Shown here: in pieces, positions 44,760-57,807 of the stretch
Position numbering within the stretch: the stretch's first letter is position 1
How the letters are laid out: each line of letters starts with the position of its first letter
Assembly: GCA_036768485.1 (NCBI GenBank)
Contig: JAVLUZ010000154.1
Coordinates: 1,007,308-1,071,307 of the forward strand
Source of the DNA: Mermis nigrescens
Taxonomy: Eukaryota > Nematoda > Enoplea > Mermithida > Mermithidae
Direction: 5' to 3'
Length of the DNA: 64,000 nucleotides
Notes under the pieces: model-generated
The model's input: only the letters and a program-made list of their open reading frames with translations
What the model was told of the DNA's origin: nothing
The model's database searches: none
Translations under genes and position numbers: made by a program

Positions 44760-46925
44760 CGACTAATTCTGTTATTTTTATTCGTTGCGTTTAAGTAAAC
44801 GACTTCTAGTTTTCATCCACATATGAGTGTTGGGTTCTGAACCTTCCGAAAATTCGGAATTGGATTTTTGAAGATTTTGTTCCCTCGGACCACCAGCATT
44901 GGGCTGCTGCCCGCCTATGCTTACCTAGGGAGAAATCCTTAAGAAGCATGCTTGGCTTATGTATCTATTCATGTCTGCTGGTAGGCATTTAGTTTAATAG
45001 TGGGTCACTCGGGAACCGATTGCTTTTATTACTGTAATGTCCAATTCTTTATCGCTAGACTGGCCTTCTAGTTCAATATATCCATGTCTGCTGGTTACAG
45101 TGGCGGATCCAGGATTTTCCTAAGGGGGGGGCGGTACCCCTAAGGGAAGGGCGGAACCCTGACTTGGGCGGAAAAATCAGCCGTTTTAACCCGAAAATCG
45201 CTCAAAAATCCATAATTATGCGCACTATTTTGGGCCAATGGGGGAGCGGCGCCCCCTGCCCTCGCCCTAAATCCGCCCACGCCGGATTCGCGTGCGCGGG
45301 ATTCCACCCGCTCGAAATCTCGCTTAGCTTCTGCACTTAGTCATTTAAACTAAGAAAGAATAAAACAGTAAATTCACGGGTTTAACTTCAAGATATCCAT
45401 TATAAATTGCATGAACGCACCTCTGTTACACTAAGTTTACGGGTTTAACTTAGATATTACCTATTTCAAACTATGCTACACTACATAAATTCACGGGTTA
45501 AACTTAATAATGTAAATACAGAGCCGCCCTATGTTTACGGAATCAACGTAGGGACGGGTGTATTTGCATTCGGGACTTACTTAGGTACTTAAGTACTTAA
45601 ATCTGCTCTCAGCGCTGGCCCCGATCGCATAGTCAAATACAACTTCGATCTTCTGGACCCTTGTAGACCTACGGCTTCGACTCCCTCAGTCCTAATATTG
45701 CTGACCGCTTTTCGTCGGGAGTCTTAGCAGCTACGCCCTAGATCCTAGAGTATCTACCTAAATCCCGGAATTGCCGCAAGGTCAGTTGACCCATCTCAAC
45801 CCAGCTCAAGTTGATAAATTAACTTGTTTTCAGAGTTTACACTTGTTCCGAAATGTTTTGGTTCCTAATGTACGTAGCACAACGAAATTTGAAAACACCA
45901 ACGAGCTCTAAGCTGACCAGTCATAAAAGCTGACCAGTCATAAATAATTAAATAATATTTTTGACCAATTTTAGGGTTGAGAAAAGAATATTGAATTTTG
46001 AAACAAAATAAATAATCACACGGAATTTACCTATCCTTTCCACCAAAACTCAGAAATCCTCGACGCTCGTAGTTAACCGACCTCACCCTCGATATATAAC
46101 ACACCTGGGTGGGTTTTCTATTTTATTTCAACTATACACACACGGCCTTATGCCGGGAAAGAGAAAATAATATTCACTAACGAATAAAACGAGCAAACGA
46201 TTAAATCGTCCAAAACACCAACTAGACTCATATCCCATCAGGGGATCGATACAGTAAAACGTTAGTTTAAGCCAAACTAACATCCATCAAGAATACTCTC
46301 AAATCTACTCGTACGATAATACGATAAGCGGTGACAAGTAAAACAATTACTATTAGCATATACTTAACTCTAATTTTACCGGACAAGTATCTTATTGATT
46401 TTTATAATGAAAATTGGGGAATAGATGAGAAACTGAAGGTATAGCCACAAGTACACCATCGCAACAATGGCTACTCGCGTTTGGCTATGTTAACCGATAC
46501 AGTATCAAGCTGTTTTCGGCATGGCCTATGCGAACTGCTAAGACAAGTTCGCCACGTGTAACTCTCGCAATTACAATAATATTCATTCCAAATTGTGTAG
46601 CAGCAGCTCTGCTGCACTAAGTTAATGGGTCTAACTCCGGAACATTCATTTCAAATAGTGATTAGCACCTCTGCTAAGCAAAGCGCGCGGGTTTAACTTC
46701 GATATATCCAAGCACCTCATCTTCATCGTAGCATATTTTTTGAGAGGATGAAGTCTCCCAAAAATCAGCTATCCTCAGTAGTTAACACTCGATTTATTCA
46801 AGCTCTACCTACATAAATCTTCTTGAGAGGCTACAGTAAGAGAAATTTATAGACTATAGCATGTAAGTAAACGTCACAACTTTGATCTTTGCGAAGTTGG
46901 CATATCTGTTGCGTGCATATATAAA
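44760..46925. other. no gene recognised; G2 fragment and diffuse repeats
   Basis: At 45098-45281 a short hAT-like G element (CAGTGGCGGATCCAGG to AAATCCGCCC). Phrases such as CACGGGTTTAACTTAGATAT recur at 45330-45530 and 46600-46715, and TTCATGTCTGCTGGT occurs near 44967 and 45085. They suggest an unresolved repeat, perhaps an old LTR element. Confidence 0.45.
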
Positions 46926-47091
46926 TATAGTCTGTTTCACACAACTTCAGTCATAAATTTTAAAATTTCCGATAATAAGCTGACAGATTGCGATTATAGT
47001 ATTGATCTGATATATAATTATCGTAACCCTTGGTTCACTGTTGATGAAAATTCTCAGAATTTATGCGCGAAGTTATGTGAAACAGACTATA
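46926..47091. mobile_element. D5: TATAGTCTGTTTCA-type MITE
   Basis: TATAGTCTGTTTCACACAAC and the inverse ending GTGAAACAGACTATA; the core carries AATAAGCTGACAGATTGCGA. Confidence 0.8.
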
Positions 47092-47426
47092 AATATGAGC
47101 TTTGCAAGCTTGCAGCGCTGGTTGGTGATGCACAGCGCAACCTTTACTGTATGGATATGGGCCTATATAGGGCTAAATTGGATATGGGAATGGGAGGTAT
47201 TTAGGTACCCCAAAGGGATGAAACTGAATATAGAGATAAAATCTATATATCTTATGACTCAGAGCTTCAATTGAGCTGAAATTTTGAATATAGGACGGAT
47301 ATGGTCCGACTCACACATGGGCATGGGAAATGGCCTGGCGGGACCCCGAGATTTCGGCGGACCCATAAAAAATCGATAAACCCCAGAACTAAATTTTTGA
47401 TGCTATTTTTCGCGATTTTGTCCAAC

Positions 47427-47597
47427 TATAGTCTATTTCACCACACGACTTCGGTCATAAATTTTAAAACCATCTCCGACAATAAGCTGGCAGATTGCGA
47501 TTATAGCATTGATCTAATATATAATTTCGTAACCCTCGGCTTACTGCCGATGGAAATTCTTTGAATTTATGCACGAAGTTATGTGAACCAGACTATA
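47427..47597. mobile_element. D6: TATAGTCTATTTCA-type MITE nested in an older repeat
   Basis: Same family as D5. The flanks (about 47309-47426 and 47598-47640) form one repeat related to those at 42133-42262 and 47715-47866. Confidence 0.75.
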
Positions 47598-48397
47598 TAC
47601 GCGAACCTCCAGAATTTGGCAGCATTTACATGTGTTCACCTGTTTTTGTGGTCATGTTTGCTCTAAAAAGCTACGTGGCTGATTGAACCATTTTATGCAT
47701 CTAATGGTGTATACCACACAGCGTATGGGGAGAGGGCATCTGGATCCTCCCCGAATATTTGAACCCGCTACAAAATCTATAGACCCAAGGATAGCATTTT
47801 TGGTAGGGTACTATTTTTAGAGATCTTGATCCATCGGACCCCCAGAATTTCGATGTTGCTCATGCAATATCTTGGCCCTCACCAAACAAAACAAGCATCT
47901 CTGGGGCTGCCACTGACATAGGATGGTGTGTAACCTGCAGCTCTGTCCATCAAACTCTTTGAACAAGCTGGACACCCAAAAAAAACTCCCTTGTACCGAA
48001 AAGTTTCTTAATTTCTCTATTTTACAATGTTTGCGGATAAATTTTGGTGTCCACCACAAAAAGGCTAGTCAAAAGACTGTCTTGTTGATCCGTCCTCACG
48101 CTTATATAAGATACAAGTTCAAATTGCGAAATATGACTGTACCTGTGATGGCGATTAATATTCAAATTCATTCAAATTCATTTTAAGGTCGAATACATAC
48201 ATAAGTATCGGGTAGCACCATTAAAATGAGTGATCAACACTAATCAAAATACAAATATGGAATAATAAATAGGGCGTCGTAAAACTGACAAACAAAACCA
48301 TATGTACATCGTATCACAAAGAAATTGGCGATTGGAAGATATATGGAATCGTCGAAGCGCTTTATATCTGAGATTCTCTAAAAGGACAAAATGAAAA

Positions 48398-48403
48398 TTT
48401 ATT
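48398..48403 (-). promoter_or_regulatory. poly(A) signal of the 48.4-55.9 kb gene
   Basis: AATAAA on the minus strand 35 nt after the TAA stop, at a normal distance. Confidence 0.55.
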
Positions 48404-48437
48404 TGGGTTCAGTGAATAAATTAGCAGAACATTTCTC

Positions 48438-48524
48438 TTACTTTTTGGATTCATCTGAATTCATGCACGCTTCTAATTTGCGCAGTTGAACGAGCAGTTC
48501 TTCATCGCGTTTTCTCATGTTAGC
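48438..48524 (-). CDS. last exon of the Ser/Asn-rich protein
   Basis: Acceptor TTTCTACAG|GCT in phase 0 gives ANMRKRDEELLVQLRKLEAC, then MNSDESKK and a stop. Phase and helix pattern fit the 54079 donor. The 5.5-kb intron between them holds R1-10, R1-11, R2-10 and other repeats. Confidence 0.75.
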   Translation of the reverse strand, partial: ANMRKRDEELLVQLRKLEACMNSDESKK

Positions 48525-51500
48525 CTGTAGAAATGCAGCAACCCACACATATACGCATTGGGTATGAAAAACGAAGTATAATTCAGAAATTAAAAATGTC
48601 AAGACCAGAATAGGCGCGGGAATTTTGGCCACGGGAATCCTAACCCCCAAAAATGGCCTACTTTTTGAAATTTTTATACGCCAATGATAGAGCTCGATGC
48701 GAAACGTCGAAAAGTAGTGTTTTGCCCTTGCCATCAATTTTTCGGCGCTTTTTTGACATATGAAATCTTCGGATCCCCAGACCTCAAAATTAAGGTGCTG
48801 CCCATGTACGGTCAGGCATAACCATCCGGTGCGCCAAAACAATTTAATCGACAAATAATAGAAATTGACGAATGGTGTAATGCCCTTTCAACTTATTTTA
48901 ATTTCATTTTTGATTAATATTGATTAATTGATTCTGATTAATTTTTTAATTATTCAATTTTGATAGCCAAATGCTTATTTACATTTGGACCAATTTCAAA
49001 CTACGTTTTTCTCAATATCCTTCCGATAAATATTTGTTAATAAATATCAGTCTTTGTCAGAATGAGACATCTTTCCATTTCCGATTTTTTGACTAATTAA
49101 AAAAGAAAAGTTTCAAACAGTACATACATATAATAAAAAAACTAGAAAGTGTATGAAATCTATAAAACTAAAATAAGCTGTGCCGTCTGTTAGATATGAT
49201 TAAGGCGAATTGTCATTTTTTTGATCTGTTACAAACGTAGAAAAAGTCCAATTCTAGTAATAATTGTATTTTCAAATACCCTCTTGCCTTCAGGCGAAAT
49301 AAATCTTCCAGAAAGTTTCATCTGCTTCATTTGCTTTATTAGATCCTAGTCGGATTTCTTAACAATTCCAGTAATACCTGAATCTTAGATGCATTACCAT
49401 CTATCGAAAAGTTTCATCGGCGTCGAGTATGTGTATGTAAATACATTCAAAAATTCAAGACATATGGATAAAAATTTTTGAGGAACATATTCATATTTCC
49501 GTTGAGGAAGAAGAATTTTTGTGTGTAGACTAGAATAGAAAAATAGAAAATTTTCTGGAGAGCAAAGTGAAGGCTAAAAATTGACGGATATAAAATTTTT
49601 TTTGTTAAACTGCTCGAAAATGATATAAATGTCAATTAATAATGTTTCTACGCTATTTTAGCACTTAGATCAGTTAATGAGAACATTTCAGCTCAAATCT
49701 TTCTGGCCGACCCCCTCCCCTTCAAGCAGACCGACTACTGTGCGTTTGTGCGTACGATCATACGTGGGCAGCACCAAAATTCTGGGAGGGGGTGGGGTGC
49801 AAGATTTTTCAAAGGTCAAAAAATGGCCTCAAAAAATGGTGGTATGGCAAAAAAGACCATTTTTCAATGTTTCTCATCGAGCACTATCCATTGGCACAAA
49901 AAAATGGAGAGAAACAAAAAAATTTCAAAAATTGAATTCTGGGGGGTATTTTGGTTTCTGGGGGGGGGTATTTTGGTTTCTCGTGGGAGGTGCATCATAC
50001 CCCCAACCCCACACGCCCAGGTGTGCGTACGATACTTAAAAATTATCTACGCGAATGCATGGAAAGTTCGCATAGGATTTCACTTATTTTCTGATTAGGA
50101 ATTAAAAAATTTGCATATACATATCTAAGTACCAATCCTTAAATTTTTATCATACTGAACCTTAAACAAGTCAAACTCAGCATGTCTATGTATTCCGACT
50201 CTTCCGAACAAATAACTTCCTTTTCTAATCACTTGTAATTACTTCATTTTTCCTTCATTCAGGTACAACTAAATCTTTATTTTCCGAAGTGCATTCCTAA
50301 AATTTTAAATCGCCTCTTTTTCCTATTACCAGTATGGCTATATTATGGAAATCGTTTTCCTTAATCAAAATTTAGAAGCATGATTGGACGAGATAATTCA
50401 AAATTAGCGCATTTCGCTTGATAGTCAATGATATTTTGAAAACAAATCCTTTATCTACTTTGAATTACTCAGTCGGAAAGCAATGTTTAAAGGGAATTTC
50501 ATTGGTCATCAATGTAGAATATTTTCACTGTCCCCCAAATTAAGATTATTATCAAAAGTGAGTTATTCAAAAATAAAACTTAATTACCATTAATTTATAC
50601 CTTTGATGAATCTGAAAAACGAGTCGAGTTCTTTTTTGTTGCGCAGACAAATCTAATTTTTGAAAGTCGTAAAAAATTTCCTTACGCACACGCTTATGTC
50701 TGTGTTCCGCACAAACTTACCTACATATTTAATTTTCTTCGTAGAGAAATGTGCAGACGAATGTAACTAACATAGTTTACCACGCGATTCTATGAAAGTA
50801 ACTTTAAAAAAATCCGGCTGAATGGCCCTGATAAGGGATAAAATGCATAGCTCTAATACGCTTGGAGTGTAAGAAAGTTAATTATGACTGGCTGGAACTG
50901 AGCGGTTACTCGTTGTTAACTTAACAGCCTAAACACACTCTGCATTGTATTTAAAATTGCATTCAAAAACGCGTGAAAAACAAGTGGCGGCAACATAAAA
51001 GACTCCGTTTGCAATGGACTGATAACAGACTTTTATACTTATTTTAGAATCGGCATGAGCTGAAGAAATTACCGTCGCTAACCACTACAAATTCAGGCAG
51101 CTTCGGTTAACAGGCTTGCAAGAAAAATAGATCAGTGCACATACCTCGTATTCAGGATTCACCGAAAGGTGGGACCAGTGGGGTGAACCCAAAAAAAAAT
51201 TTTAATCACGGATTAAGATAGCTAGCAAAGACCGTATTTTTATTTAACATGCTCTATCCAAAGATGACAAAATTCCAATCAGAAAAAAATTTTTTTCCCA
51301 GCAGACTGTGAAAGGTTTTTAAATAATTAATTATGTATGAAGAAATGCAGGATCAAATGTAGGAAGCATACTTATTTGATACTACCCAAGTCGGCCGTCC
51401 CTCGGCCCCTTCCAACCCAGAAGGAGAAATTTTTTAACCCAGCTCGGGCGAAAACTGAATTTTTTAAACCCTTTTTAGGTGTTTTTTTGCCATAGATTAT

Positions 51501-54500
51501 TTACTCCTACCTTAAAAAGGCCAACTACCTCTCTTCCTGAATTTTGAGCTGTAAAAACGAAAGTAGAATTAGGAGAACGAAACTACAAAAATGCATTAAC
51601 CACATGACGGCTGGGGTCGCACGCTTGGGATTAAAAATTTCAAATTGTTCGAAGAATTCAATGAAATAGTGCAGAAGGGTCATTAAATTAATTTTCTGGT
51701 AAAATTTCAAGCACTTTTGCAAAAAAGTCATGATTTCCATCCCTTTACGCCGTTAATTCTGTTTTATTTAGCTAAAAATGTTCTCCATTTTGCCGTTTAG
51801 GCGTTCTTGACGGAATCTCTAAGCCCCATGTGCATGTCTGGCCTGGATTACAGGAAGAAAAAAGGAACTTTCTCTATAAAATTATGTGAAATAAACGGCA
51901 GAAGAATTATGGAAATTATAAATTTTTTGTTTGAGTACTTAAAATCAACTTTTGTACAACGTTTTGCATAATTTTAATCAGCATCAGCACCCATGTTGAA
52001 TACTACCTTGGATGAACATAGCTTTTTGACTGACCAACAGTCCACCATATTTGGTACCTGTTTTAAAGTGGAGCGAGACAAACATACAGGTGTGGGATTA
52101 GGGGGTTTGGCAGAACCTTCCAGAATGGAAAAAAGGAAGAATAAGGTAAAATGAAGGTCAAAATGGATGAAAATCAAAAACCTTCCTACGTAGTGCTTAA
52201 AATCAACCAGAGACTGTGGATTAGCATATTTTTTACTCTACTATAGCATTCATACAAGTTCTGTGTATATATGGTGAACAGGAGACCTAGGCAATGTCTT
52301 TTAAATATACTGTATTGCTACTGAATTCATTTTTAGGAATATTTTTTCAAACATTGTCTCACGTTAAGGTTGGTGAGGAAGTAGTTACAAAAATGTATTC
52401 TTTACAAAGTAATGCTCAATTTTTTCAAGCTCAGAAATTCAAAAATACATTTGCCCTACCCCTTATGTAAGGACAGATTCACTCATACATGTGAGACGGG
52501 ATCGGGGATCCTCCACCCAATGTCGGCCGTTCCCCATCCTCCAAAGCCAGAAAATTTTTGAACCCTCTCCGATTTTTGGAACAAATCCAATTTTCTGGCC
52601 GTTCTTAGGTATTTTTTGGCCGTTTTTGGCCAATCCCCTAAAAGTGGTCGGGGACCCCCCTACCTACCTAAATTTTGAGCCATTACATGTATGGGCTGAC
52701 TATAGGTTCCACAACATAGCTCATATACGCAGTAAAGGTACAAAAATTCAGTAGCGGGTCATTGTGACCACACCTGGACGTGGGGGTTTGGGGGTATGCC
52801 CCCCCGAGAAACCAAAATACCCCCCCAGAATTCAATTTTTTGAAATTTTTTTGTTTTTTCGCAATTTTTTGATGCCAATGGATAGTGCTCGATGAGAAAC
52901 GTTGAAAAATGATGTTTTTGCCATACCACCATTTTTAAGGCCATTTTTTGACCTTTGAAATATCTTGCATCCCCGGAATTTTGGTGCTGCCCACGTATGA
53001 TTGTGACTATAAATAAAGACAACAAATGGTAATAAACGTATTATAAACAATAATTGTACCAAAATATTTCGATTTTGTGCACAAGGTACCGAAATTCACA
53101 AGGCCGACTTTCTTTTTTTCAATAGCAGAATATCTAGAAAATATGGGATGATTACTAAAGCATTACGTCTTACCCTGGTTTTTTGCATTGAATAGAAACT
53201 CTTATAGGCTTCGTACCAGATTAATTTTAACGTTTTCTACTATCAAAATCGCCAGAATTTAGTCCAAAAACAAGAAGCTAGTCAAAAATTTAGCTTTTCC
53301 ACTTTAAAATCTCTTTCTGGTCGGCATTGAACTAAAATACAAAATAACGAGACATATATAGACATTTATTATTATGTCATTAATGTACGGAAAGGGAGTA
53401 GGCTGCAGATATGAATTTGGCAGAGTCTATCTGTCCATGAAGGGCAAAAGGAAAAATTTTCAGAGGTGTCAAAATTAATGACAGGAGTAAACAAAAATCA
53501 ATATTTTGGCGAAAACTTCTCTATTATTAACTGTATTTTCTCCACAATTTTAGCGCTTTTACCAATTTTTAGGTCACTGTAGTTCAATTAAGTTCCCCTG
53601 GCTACCCCATGACTAGCTATTTTTTCGTTACTAAGATGCAAAAATATAATAAGTTTTTTATCAAATAAAAGAAAATCTATTGAGGTAATTCCGTGGTTTT
53701 CTTATGAATGCATGGCACCTGTCATTAAGTACTGTGCTTCAGTAACACTCATGTAACATGCATGCTCTTTTCTCTATAGAATAATAAAAAACGAATACTC
53801 ACGATTAATCACGAATAAGATTATGTATCAACATTATAAAAAATAAATATTAATTATACTTATACATTATAATTGTTTATGAAAATTAATTATTACCAAA
53901 AATATCAAAATATCAAATTCTTCCATTTATTTTCTTTCTGTCCTTTTTATGCTCGTCTTATTGACGACTTCCTAATATTATATTATGTCAAATAGTTCTA
54001 CAGACATTAAAAAGACAGCGGTACAAAAAATTGATTTTTTTAGAATTTTCAGAAAACTAAATGGACAAATCGACTCACCAGCTGGCTTCTGAGGTACTTA
54101 ATTGCTTCTCTATTCGTTTCGAATTTCGTTTCCTCGTTACCACTATTGCCTTGAACCGGGGCTATATTTAGCTCGCTTAATTTCGTCGACTGTTGATTAT
54201 TCAAGTTGTAGGCGCTTTTGCATTTTAATCTTGTTTTGAGTTGATTAGAATGATTAGCTCCCTGCAGAGGACCCCGCCCCAAACTGCTGCAGTTTGATGC
54301 GGCGGCTATTTTGATCGCGTGATCTCGTCCGATATTATTTGGGCCTCTGAAGTTATCCGACGTTAATTTGTCTTTTATTTTTCGTATAAGTGAGCCGGAT
54401 AGATTTTGGCCCAAAAAGGGTGACTGGGAACGAAATTTGACCGTTTTTGACGATTTATTAAGCGAATCTTGTTTACTGGGTCCGAGCAGAGAAAACTGAC

Positions 54501-55926
54501 TCATGCGGTTGTTCGATTTTTGCATCAAAAACTTGCAATAATCCTCGGACGAATAAAAATCCGAATTTTCGCTTTTGTTGCCATATTGGCCAATATCGAC
54601 GTAGTCCGATACGGTTCGACGAATAGTGAGCGGCGAGGAAGCGTCGACGATAAAAATCCGTTTGTGCGACGGCGTTTTGACCGACGATCCGTTTCGACGA
54701 ATCATTTGCTCGTAGTAACTAATCTTGCTTTTGAGATTATCAAAACGGAAAATTTCGCCCATTTTTTGACCATTATTGATAACGGAATTCGCTTCCGAGC
54801 GCATTGGTTCCGAAATGGGACCATTTGCGAGCAGCGTACGCTCGGAGCCGCCTTCAACCAATGGCGTCGCAGCTACATGTTGCGATTGGTCGATATCGGA
54901 TCTCCGCGGCAAAGCATACAAATCGGAAAGTGCGGCAGCACGGGGCGGCGTTTGAATAACGCGCTTCTGCTGTTTTAGGCTATTTTTCTGCAACGCCGAT
55001 TGAATCTTGGGCGGCAACGTGGCCCTGAAGGGTTTTGGACTGACCGTTGGCGATAATTGAACGTCGACGATTTTGTACATGCTGTCGTTATCGGATAAAC
55101 TCTCTTTTGATTGGTCATTGGCATTTCCATTACCGGCATGCGATATCAACTTGCTTTTCACCGAATCTTTATTTTTAGAGCTAGTTTTACAGCATTTAGC
55201 GAAAGTAAGCGAACCTGATTGGGCGATTGAGGGTAAACTTCGTTGAACTTTGCCTAATTCGTCCACAGTTTCCGCATTGATTAAATAAGACGTTTTATCG
55301 GCCGTTAGCGCTTTCGAAACGGATTCGTTAACGACCGACTGCATCGATTTGGAATTATTGGTCGCCAGCGATTGGTCGATTATAGATTCGCTATTTACCA
55401 ATGAAATCGAAGGAGAATCATCGTGGACCAACGATATCGATCCACCATTGTTAACTGCGGATGAGGTGGAAGCGGAATCGTCAGTCGTCGTAGACGACGA
55501 TTTGTCGTCGGCGGATGCGTTTTGGGTTAAATCCGTCTGACTGCTGAAAAATCGAGGATAATGTCTGGCGCCATTGATCGCCCAAGTTTTATAGGCGATC
55601 GATCGATAAACGGGTCGGCAACGAATTTGACCATTAATAGACGAAGAGTTGCGGCGATAGCCGCTTGGCGGCAAAGTGGAGGTCGGGAAAGGCGAGTTCG
55701 TCGACGTTTCTTTTCGGTAGTCGATAAAGCAATCGTTGATCGAATTCGATTTCGGAACGAGAGGCGGTTTGGTCCTTAAGCTATTTTCGGCTTCGCCCGT
55801 ACTATTTTTAGCTTCATTCGCATCGTGCGAGTGGTTGGGCGTATAAAATTTCTTGCGAAATATCGTATTTTTTATCTGTTTATCCGGAGAACGAACGGAC
55901 GACGTTGTGTTTGGTTCCAGAAGCAT
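48438..55926 (-). CDS. unrecognised Ser/Asn-rich protein, two coding exons, about 644 residues
   Basis: A single 616-codon exon plus a 28-codon last exon. Mostly low-complexity and polar (many Ser, Asn, Lys), without a signal peptide or membrane segment, so probably an intracellular, largely disordered protein. More ordered-looking stretches: KHKRIFIVDASSPLTIRRTV, and SGSLIRKIKDKLTSDNFRGP. The spliced C-terminus forms a charged helix, REAIKYLRSQL joined to ANMRKRDEELLVQLRKLEAC. That pattern (LRxxL..MR..D..LL.QL..L) faintly recalls the leucine-rich end of LURAP1/FAM89 adaptors; this is only a guess from memory. Upstream exons may exist. Confidence 0.75.
48604..48815 (-). repeat. R1-12, degenerate
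   Basis: Minus-oriented R1 phrases are still visible (CCAATGATAGAGCTCGATGC, AGGTGCTGCCCATGTACG) just upstream of the last exon. Confidence 0.6.
49759..50025 (+). mobile_element. R1-10 with 8-bp TSD CGTACGAT
   Basis: CATACGTGGGCAGCACC to CACGCCCAGGTGTG, with CGTACGAT at 49751-49758 and 50026-50033. The best-preserved R1 copy. Confidence 0.92.
50034..52483. other. intron DNA without recognised gene
   Basis: Mostly unique AT-rich sequence. At about 51370-51560 there is a worn R2-like stretch (TCGGCCGTCCCTCGGCCCC, then a GAGCTG end). Confidence 0.45.
52484..52693 (-). mobile_element. R2-10
   Basis: CATACATGTGAGACGGG to GAGCCATTACATGTATG; flanking octamers match only at 5 of 8. Confidence 0.75.
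52769..52999 (-). mobile_element. R1-11 with 8-bp TSD ATTGTGAC
   Basis: ATTGTGAC at 52761-52768 and 53000-53007; termini CACACCTGGACGTGGGG and GCCCACGTATG. Confidence 0.9.
53008..54078. other. intron DNA, nothing recognised
   Basis: AT-rich sequence before the donor of the large minus-strand exon; no repeat or ORF stands out. Confidence 0.5.
54079..55926 (-). CDS. exon 1 (coding) of the Ser/Asn-rich protein
   Basis: 616 codons without a stop in a 65% AT region, codon use and GC above the flanks. It ends in CAGCTG|GTGAGT, a strong donor in phase 0. The ATG at 55926 has G at -3. Just upstream TTTTAATTTTAG (ends 55953) could be an acceptor, so this may be an internal exon with the start inside. 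Confidence 0.85.
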
Positions 55927-56082
55927 CGCAGTAATATAAATACAATATATCGCTAAAATTAAAAAATATCGGTGGCAGGTCTAGGAATTTCGTAAGGGGA
56001 GCGGCAATAATCCGACTTTTCCAAAACAGTCAAAAAATAGGTCCAGAAACCCGCTATTCACTTGCAGAGCAGCATTTTTTGT

Positions 56083-57393
<1,311 letters not shown>

Positions 57394-57807
57394 GTTTATT
57401 TATACTCAAAATATTTTCTGGTGCAAAAATTCCACAAGTTGAAGCAAGCTTGTGCAAAGTGTACCGGTGCAAAGCGCCAGAAAATTGCTATAATTTAAAC
57501 AGAAACGCCTTTAGAGACTTAAATTGTTGCATTTTTTCCTGTTTTTGTGCACTTGAAGCGACGTCTATTTGAAACATTTATAACGCGAAGAACTTTGTTT
57601 TAGAATTAATGAAAGGAAGCAAACTATAAAAATTGGGCTTCCAGGCCACCAAGAAAGTGAATAAATGCGAAAAATAGATAAATAGGTATTATCACTCGAG
57701 TTGCGAAATCACGATGGTCGATGGTCGGAAATCATTACAAAATCCTTTATCTCGCCAACTATTTTGGGCTTATGAGGGGCAGCCCCCTACCGCTACCTTG
57801 AATCGCC

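Noticed and set aside
54469..54978. 169-codon plus-strand frame
   Set aside because: Lies opposite the 616-codon minus-strand exon and has no features of its own.
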